Below are positions 5,235-6,198 of a DNA stretch of 6,198 nucleotides, in pieces. This stretch comes from Candidatus Dadabacteria bacterium. Its GTDB lineage: Bacteria; Desulfobacterota_D; UBA1144; Nemesobacterales; UBA2774. The position numbers and the translations under genes were made by a program. The DNA lies in assembly GCA_030632765.1 (NCBI GenBank), contig DAOVUC010000103.1, positions 1 to 6,198 on the forward strand. The letters run 5' to 3'. The notes below the pieces were generated by a model. That model was given only the letters and a program-made list of their open reading frames with translations, made no database searches and was not told the origin of the DNA. Position 1 is the first letter of the stretch. Every line of letters starts with the position of its first letter.

Positions 5235-6198
5235 ATGCCGGTATATAAGTATAAAGCCATAGATGAAAGCGGGAAAGGGGTTCAAGGTGTTATTGATGCC
5301 GAATCATCTAAAGGGGCAACTGAAAAACTAAAACGTCAGGGAGTTTTTCTTTCATCCCTACATGAGGCAAAAGAAGGGAGATCAAGGAGCTTTAATCCTT
5401 TTAAAGGGATAAAGATATCTGAACTTGCTGTAACTACCAGACAGTTTTCTACCCTTATATCAGCTGGACTTCCACTTGAAGCTTCCTTAAGCGCGCTTTC
5501 AGAACAAACTGAGGATGCCAGACTGGGTCAGGTGCTTGCTGAAGTTAGAGAAAGAGTGAGCGAAGGTAGCTCACTGGCAAATGCTCTAAGCGAACATAAA
5601 GATGTATTCTCTGATCTCTATATTAATATAGTTAGAGCTGGAGAGGCAAGCGGAAGTCTGGACATTGTGCTTCTCAGACTAGCGGACTTTCTTGAAACAC
5701 AAGCCGCTCTTACCTCAAGAGTCAGAGGGGCTCTAATCTACCCCATGTTTATGTTTTTCATTGGAGGGGGAGTTCTATTTTTCACCATGACTTATGTAAT
5801 TCCACGAATTGCGAAAATATTTGAAGAGAGTCAAAGCTCGCTTCCCTTAATGACGCTTATTCTCATTAAAATAAGTGATTTTTTGAACAACTACATACTA
5901 TTTATTCTATTGTTTGTAATAATTCTCGTCTTCGCGGCAATCCGCTTTAATAGAACAGAGAAGGGTACAATGTTTTTTGACCGTTTAATGTTAAAAGTGC
6001 CGGTATTCGGCAAACTCACTTCCATGGTGATAATATCGAGGTTTACCCGCACATTGGCAACACTGTTGTCAAGCGGTATCCCGCTTTTGGACGCTCTTGA
6101 AATAGGTGAGGCCGTTATGGGAAACAAAGTTTATGGAAAAACCCTGCAGGAAGTAAGGGACAATGTAAGAGAAGGCACTAGTCTCGCTCAGCCACTTA
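5235..6198 (+). CDS. gspF: Type II secretion inner-membrane platform protein GspF, 3' end missing
   Basis: The frame stays open from the ATG at 5235 to the window edge, giving 321 residues; GspF is usually about 400, so some 80-90 residues are missing. GspF is the polytopic inner-membrane platform protein that works with GspE and GspL. The start MPVYKYKAIDESGK and the segment GVIDAESSKGATEKLKRQG are typical of the family N-terminus. The first T2SSF domain covers about 66-190, with TTRQFSTLISAGLPLEASL, the GEASGSLD motif at 136-143 and a transmembrane helix at about 170-190. A second hydrophobic helix lies at about 219-237. The second T2SSF repeat starts near 268 (FTRTLATLLSSGIPLLDAL, then REGTSLAQPL) and echoes the first, the internal duplication expected of the family. 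The third transmembrane helix should lie beyond the window. An in-frame TAA at 5220-5222 rules out a longer start. No Shine-Dalgarno site is visible. PilC is the close paralogue, excluded mainly by context. Confidence 0.94.
   Translation, partial: MPVYKYKAIDESGKGVQGVIDAESSKGATEKLKRQGVFLSSLHEAKEGRSRSFNPFKGIKISELAVTTRQFSTLISAGLPLEASLSALSEQTEDARLGQVLAEVRERVSEGSSLANALSEHKDVFSDLYINIVRAGEASGSLDIVLLRLADFLETQAALTSRVRGALIYPMFMFFIGGGVLFFTMTYVIPRIAKIFEESQSSLPLMTLILIKISDFLNNYILFILLFVIILVFAAIRFNRTEKGTMFFDRLMLKVPVFGKLTSMVIISRFTRTLATLLSSGIPLLDALEIGEAVMGNKVYGKTLQEVRDNVREGTSLAQPL

Overview
The window holds one strand-consistent stretch of a type II secretion system (T2SS, general secretory pathway) operon. 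It reads left to right as the end of gspC, complete gspD and gspE, and most of gspF, which runs off the right edge. All four identifications come from translated domain architecture and motifs read by eye; no database search was possible. The organism is a diderm (Gram-negative) bacterium, because the window encodes an outer-membrane secretin and the inner-membrane GspC that links to it. Base composition is moderately AT-rich (about 40% GC by eye), with frequent AGA/AGG arginine and ATA isoleucine codons. The compact C-D-E-F order and this composition would suit a deltaproteobacterial-type or similar uncultured lineage (for example Desulfobacterota or Dadabacteria), but that assignment is a weak inference.

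Layout: 1-627 is the 3' part of gspC (HR domain, basic linker, PDZ domain). 628-746 is a 119-bp gap with a candidate sigma70-type promoter inside an imperfect inverted repeat, and a clear Shine-Dalgarno site for gspD. 747-3479 is gspD, a 910-residue secretin, longer than usual. Its extra length comes from an N-terminal LysM domain, a charged linker, and low-complexity inserts in the N2 and N3 domains. 3499-5181 is gspE, the cytoplasmic ATPase, with all catalytic boxes and the zinc tetracysteine intact. 5182-5234 is a short gap with two GAAC/GTTC palindromes and a consensus TATAAT very close to the next start codon. 5235-6198 is gspF, the inner-membrane platform protein, with its last roughly 80-90 residues outside the window.

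How the parts work together, from established T2SS knowledge: GspE hydrolyses ATP at the cytoplasmic face and acts through the platform, including GspF, to drive growth of a periplasmic pseudopilus. GspC bridges the inner-membrane platform to the periplasmic N domains of GspD through its HR domain. Folded exoproteins leave through the GspD channel. Pseudopilins (gspG-K) and gspL/M are not in this window and probably lie downstream or elsewhere.

The system as a whole is a recognised one. The most unusual point is the LysM peptidoglycan-binding module built into the secretin. In described systems, peptidoglycan anchoring of secretins is usually supplied by separate proteins (GspA/GspB-type for some T2SS, TsaP or FimV for type IV pili). 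Smaller points of interest are the two intergenic regulatory-looking regions and the lack of Shine-Dalgarno sites for gspE and gspF.
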